This document shows, piece after piece, positions 22,759-24,504 of a stretch of DNA of 24,504 nucleotides (its first letter is position 1; each line of letters starts with the position of its first letter). The translations under genes and the position numbers were made by a program. The notes under the pieces are model-generated. The model was not told where the DNA came from and did no database searches. It was given only the letters and a program-made list of their open reading frames with translations. Location of the stretch: assembly GCA_002408385.1 (NCBI GenBank), contig DHSB01000027.1, positions 30,746-55,249 on the forward strand. Reading direction: 5' to 3'. This DNA is from Myxococcales bacterium UBA5297 (lineage in GTDB: Bacteria; Myxococcota; Myxococcia; Myxococcales; UBA5297).

Positions 22759-23098
22759 AGGCGCTCCCACCGCACCAATGCCTGACTGCCACCGGGCGAC
22801 ACGCGAGCGCTCGCGCCGAAAGGCCTGCGTCGCTCGCGCGAGCGAAGGCTCGGCAACCCGTTCGCCAACCGTTCGGAATCGCGGCTCCTCAAACGCCCTT
22901 GTCTGGCGCAAGGTCGAGCGTGGGGCTGTTCGCCGGCACCGACGACCGCATGTTTGCCTGGGCAGCGGCTAGATGGCCGACCCGCGGGTCGGCGGCGGTG
23001 GCAGGGGCCGACACTTCGAGCAACCCACCGCTTGCCCGCCGCCTCTGCGACTGACCGCGCGCTCGACTCGCTCCGGCCCGCGCGCAAGGAGGGGCTCG
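22759..23098. other. Intergenic region with two perfect 14-bp palindromes
   Basis: 340 bp between the tail cistrons and the glycosyltransferase. CGCGAGCGCTCGCG (22802-22815) and CGCTCGCGCGAGCG (22831-22844) are both perfect palindromes, centres 29 bp apart. They could be operator half-sites, methylation targets or a termination structure. No gene is supported; the in-frame extension of the glycosyltransferase upstream of 23099 is not protein-like. Confidence 0.5.
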
Positions 23099-24355
23099 TT
23101 GGACGACTTCTTCGTGTACCTGCTCGTTCTGTTGGTCTTCACCAACCGCTACGTCGCAGGCCACTTCCTCAAGCGCCTGACCGGCGCCCGCTTCGACGAG
23201 AAGCGCGAGGGCTACGAGCCGACGGTCGCCACCATCACTCCGCTCTTCAACGAGGGCGAGCACATCGTCCGCACGGTCGAGAGCCTGCTCGCGCTCGACT
23301 ACCCGAAGGACAAGCTCGAGATCATCGTCGTCGACGACTGCTCCACCGACGACAGCTACGCCTGGGCGCTCAAGGCCGCCCAAGGGCATCCGAACGTCAA
23401 GGTGCTGCGCAACCCCGCCAACGTCGGCAAGCGCAAGGCCATCAACCGCGGCCATCGGGAGACCAAGGCCGAAATCATCGTCTCGGTCGACTCGGACGTG
23501 GTCGTCGACCGGGGCGCGCTGCGTGCCCTCGTGGCCCGCTTCACGAAGCCGGAGATCGCCGCGGTCGGCGGCCGCGTCATGGTCGCCAACCCCGACGACA
23601 ACTGGCTCACGCGCATGCAGACGGTGAAGTTCTACTTTGCCCAGGAGTGGCTCAAGCTGGTCGAGCGCGCCTTCAAGTCGGTCATGTGCCTGTCAGGCTG
23701 CCTGACGGCCTATCGGCGCGAGGTGCTCGAGGAGCTGCAGCCGGTGCTCGAGGGACGCAACGTGCGCGGCATCCCCATCAAATATGGCGAGGACCGCTTC
23801 CTCACCCGCCAGATAGTCAAGGCCGGCTACCAGACCCTCTTCATCACCGACGCCTGGTGCTTCACCGTCTCGCCCAACACGCTCTCCAAATACTTCTCGC
23901 AGCAGATCCGCTGGCGCCGCTCTAACCTCGTCGACTGGTTCGGCGGCCTCAAGCATGCCTGGCGCCTGCCAGCGCCAGTCGCGCTCAACTACTTCTCGCT
24001 CTTCGCGCTGATGCTCTGCTACCCGGTCCTCATCATCGAAAAGGTTCTCAACGGCTATTTCGTGGACCTGATGGTCATCCACGCGGGCGTGCTCGCGCTG
24101 CTCGCCGCGATCTACTACGCGGCCGCCAGCTCGATGCCCGCATCCCAGCGGGTCGGGCCGCTCGCCTTCCTCTCGATGGCGTTCCTGATGCCGGTCTCCT
24201 ATCTCGTCTTCACGCCGCTTGGTCTGTTCACGCTCGACTCGGGCAGTTGGGAGACGCGCAGCAAACCCGCGCCGACGCCCGTTCCGCCTGCCGAGGTCGA
24301 TCCCTCTCCTGCCGGTCGCGTAGGCGAACGCGAGCCTCTCGAGCGGGCCAGCTAG
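23099..24355 (+). CDS. Processive GT2 glycosyltransferase (hyaluronan/chitin-synthase-like), TTG start
   Basis: A 418-residue inner-membrane enzyme. The start is TTG 23099 because AAGGAGGGG (23086-23094) lies at perfect spacing and the first helix (about 3-20) follows; an ATG at 22973 gives a non-protein-like extension. The GT-A domain has TPLFNEGEHI, VVDDCSTDDS (D79/D80), DSD (D131-x-D133), the acceptor-site GEDRFLT (D232, probable catalytic base) and Q268-x2-R271-W272 (QQIRW). This set marks processive beta-glycan synthases such as NodC, HasA and PgaC. C-terminal membrane helices (about 296-318, 322-345, 355-378) would form the export channel. It probably polymerises a UDP-HexNAc or similar sugar into an extracellular polysaccharide; the sugar is not readable. 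The C terminus is Pro-rich and disordered. No neighbouring polysaccharide genes are in the window. Confidence 0.93.
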   Translation: MDDFFVYLLVLLVFTNRYVAGHFLKRLTGARFDEKREGYEPTVATITPLFNEGEHIVRTVESLLALDYPKDKLEIIVVDDCSTDDSYAWALKAAQGHPNVKVLRNPANVGKRKAINRGHRETKAEIIVSVDSDVVVDRGALRALVARFTKPEIAAVGGRVMVANPDDNWLTRMQTVKFYFAQEWLKLVERAFKSVMCLSGCLTAYRREVLEELQPVLEGRNVRGIPIKYGEDRFLTRQIVKAGYQTLFITDAWCFTVSPNTLSKYFSQQIRWRRSNLVDWFGGLKHAWRLPAPVALNYFSLFALMLCYPVLIIEKVLNGYFVDLMVIHAGVLALLAAIYYAAASSMPASQRVGPLAFLSMAFLMPVSYLVFTPLGLFTLDSGSWETRSKPAPTPVPPAEVDPSPAGRVGEREPLERAS

Positions 24356-24504
24356 CTCACGAGGCAGCGGTCCCACTCATGACCTTTGGGACTCGGCGGG
24401 ACGCTTCCAGGTCTCGACGGGAAGGTCTCGGAAGAACAGAGGGGCGTTCTTTCCGCGAATTGGCCGGCCGCGTCGGCAAGCTCCCTCTGTGCCAACGTGC
24501 GTGA
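24356..24504. other. Window end, no gene recognised
   Basis: 149 bp after the glycosyltransferase stop. An open frame crosses it but its composition is Arg/Ser-rich shadow sequence. No terminator hairpin with a T-run was seen. Confidence 0.5.

Noticed and set aside
1..24504. tRNA or rRNA genes
   Set aside because: I looked for the conserved T-loop sequence (GGTTCGAATCC type) and rRNA blocks and saw none. A covariance-model search would be more decisive.

Overview
The window is GC-rich (roughly 70% by eye). Several features point to Myxococcota, probably a Polyangia or Sandaracinaceae-like lineage: lipoproteins with Asp-Ala-Gly (DAG) linkers, a cytoplasmic kinase with five PAS domains, TPR proteins, an endonuclease I lipoprotein with a lamin-tail-like domain, and many orphan secreted proteins. 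This placement is inference; there is no rRNA or marker gene here.

Layout. 1-283: a tandem array with a 21-bp unit, then REP-like hairpins. 280-4402 (minus): a TPR protein and a membrane-anchored protein with a PqqD-like domain, TPRs and a barrel domain. 4715-7855 (plus): the histidine kinase and a small zinc-ribbon protein. 8035-10637 (minus): a YqaA/DedA-type membrane protein, a secreted endonuclease I lipoprotein and a small unknown protein, tightly spaced. 10867-11991 (plus): an M23 (LytM) peptidase. About 12024-12320: a degenerate array of 21-22-bp units. 12400-13356 (minus): a stand-alone LigD-type primase-polymerase. 13695-17396 (plus): an ExbD/TolR-like anchored protein, an acidic unknown protein preceded by a possible coupled leader peptide, a CDP-alcohol phosphatidyltransferase and a free-standing B3/B4 editing-like protein. 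17541-18188 (minus): a DUF2807 lipoprotein. 18384-21094 (plus): a DUF3887-alpha/beta hydrolase lipoprotein and a DAG-linker lipoprotein. 21331-22758 (plus): an Rpn-type PD-(D/E)XK nuclease locus. 23099-24355 (plus): a hyaluronan/chitin-synthase-like GT2 glycosyltransferase.

Most of the window reads as chromosomal housekeeping and envelope functions in short, frequently switching transcription units. Intergenic regions carry a shared family of palindromic repeats: a CGCCAGC-hairpin at three sites and a TCGAAG-hairpin at three sites.

The most interesting locus is 21331-22758. The nuclease part and its C-terminal tail are in two frames, joined at a C CCG GGG heptamer. The tail has its own strong internal Shine-Dalgarno and ATG. 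Two further tail-only cistrons follow, each linked to the previous one by an ATGA stop/start overlap. This resembles, in expanded and duplicated form, the intragenic small-protein antitoxins reported for E. coli Rpn nucleases. It could be a toxin with a bank of tail antitoxins, or a decayed toxin whose antitoxins have been retained.
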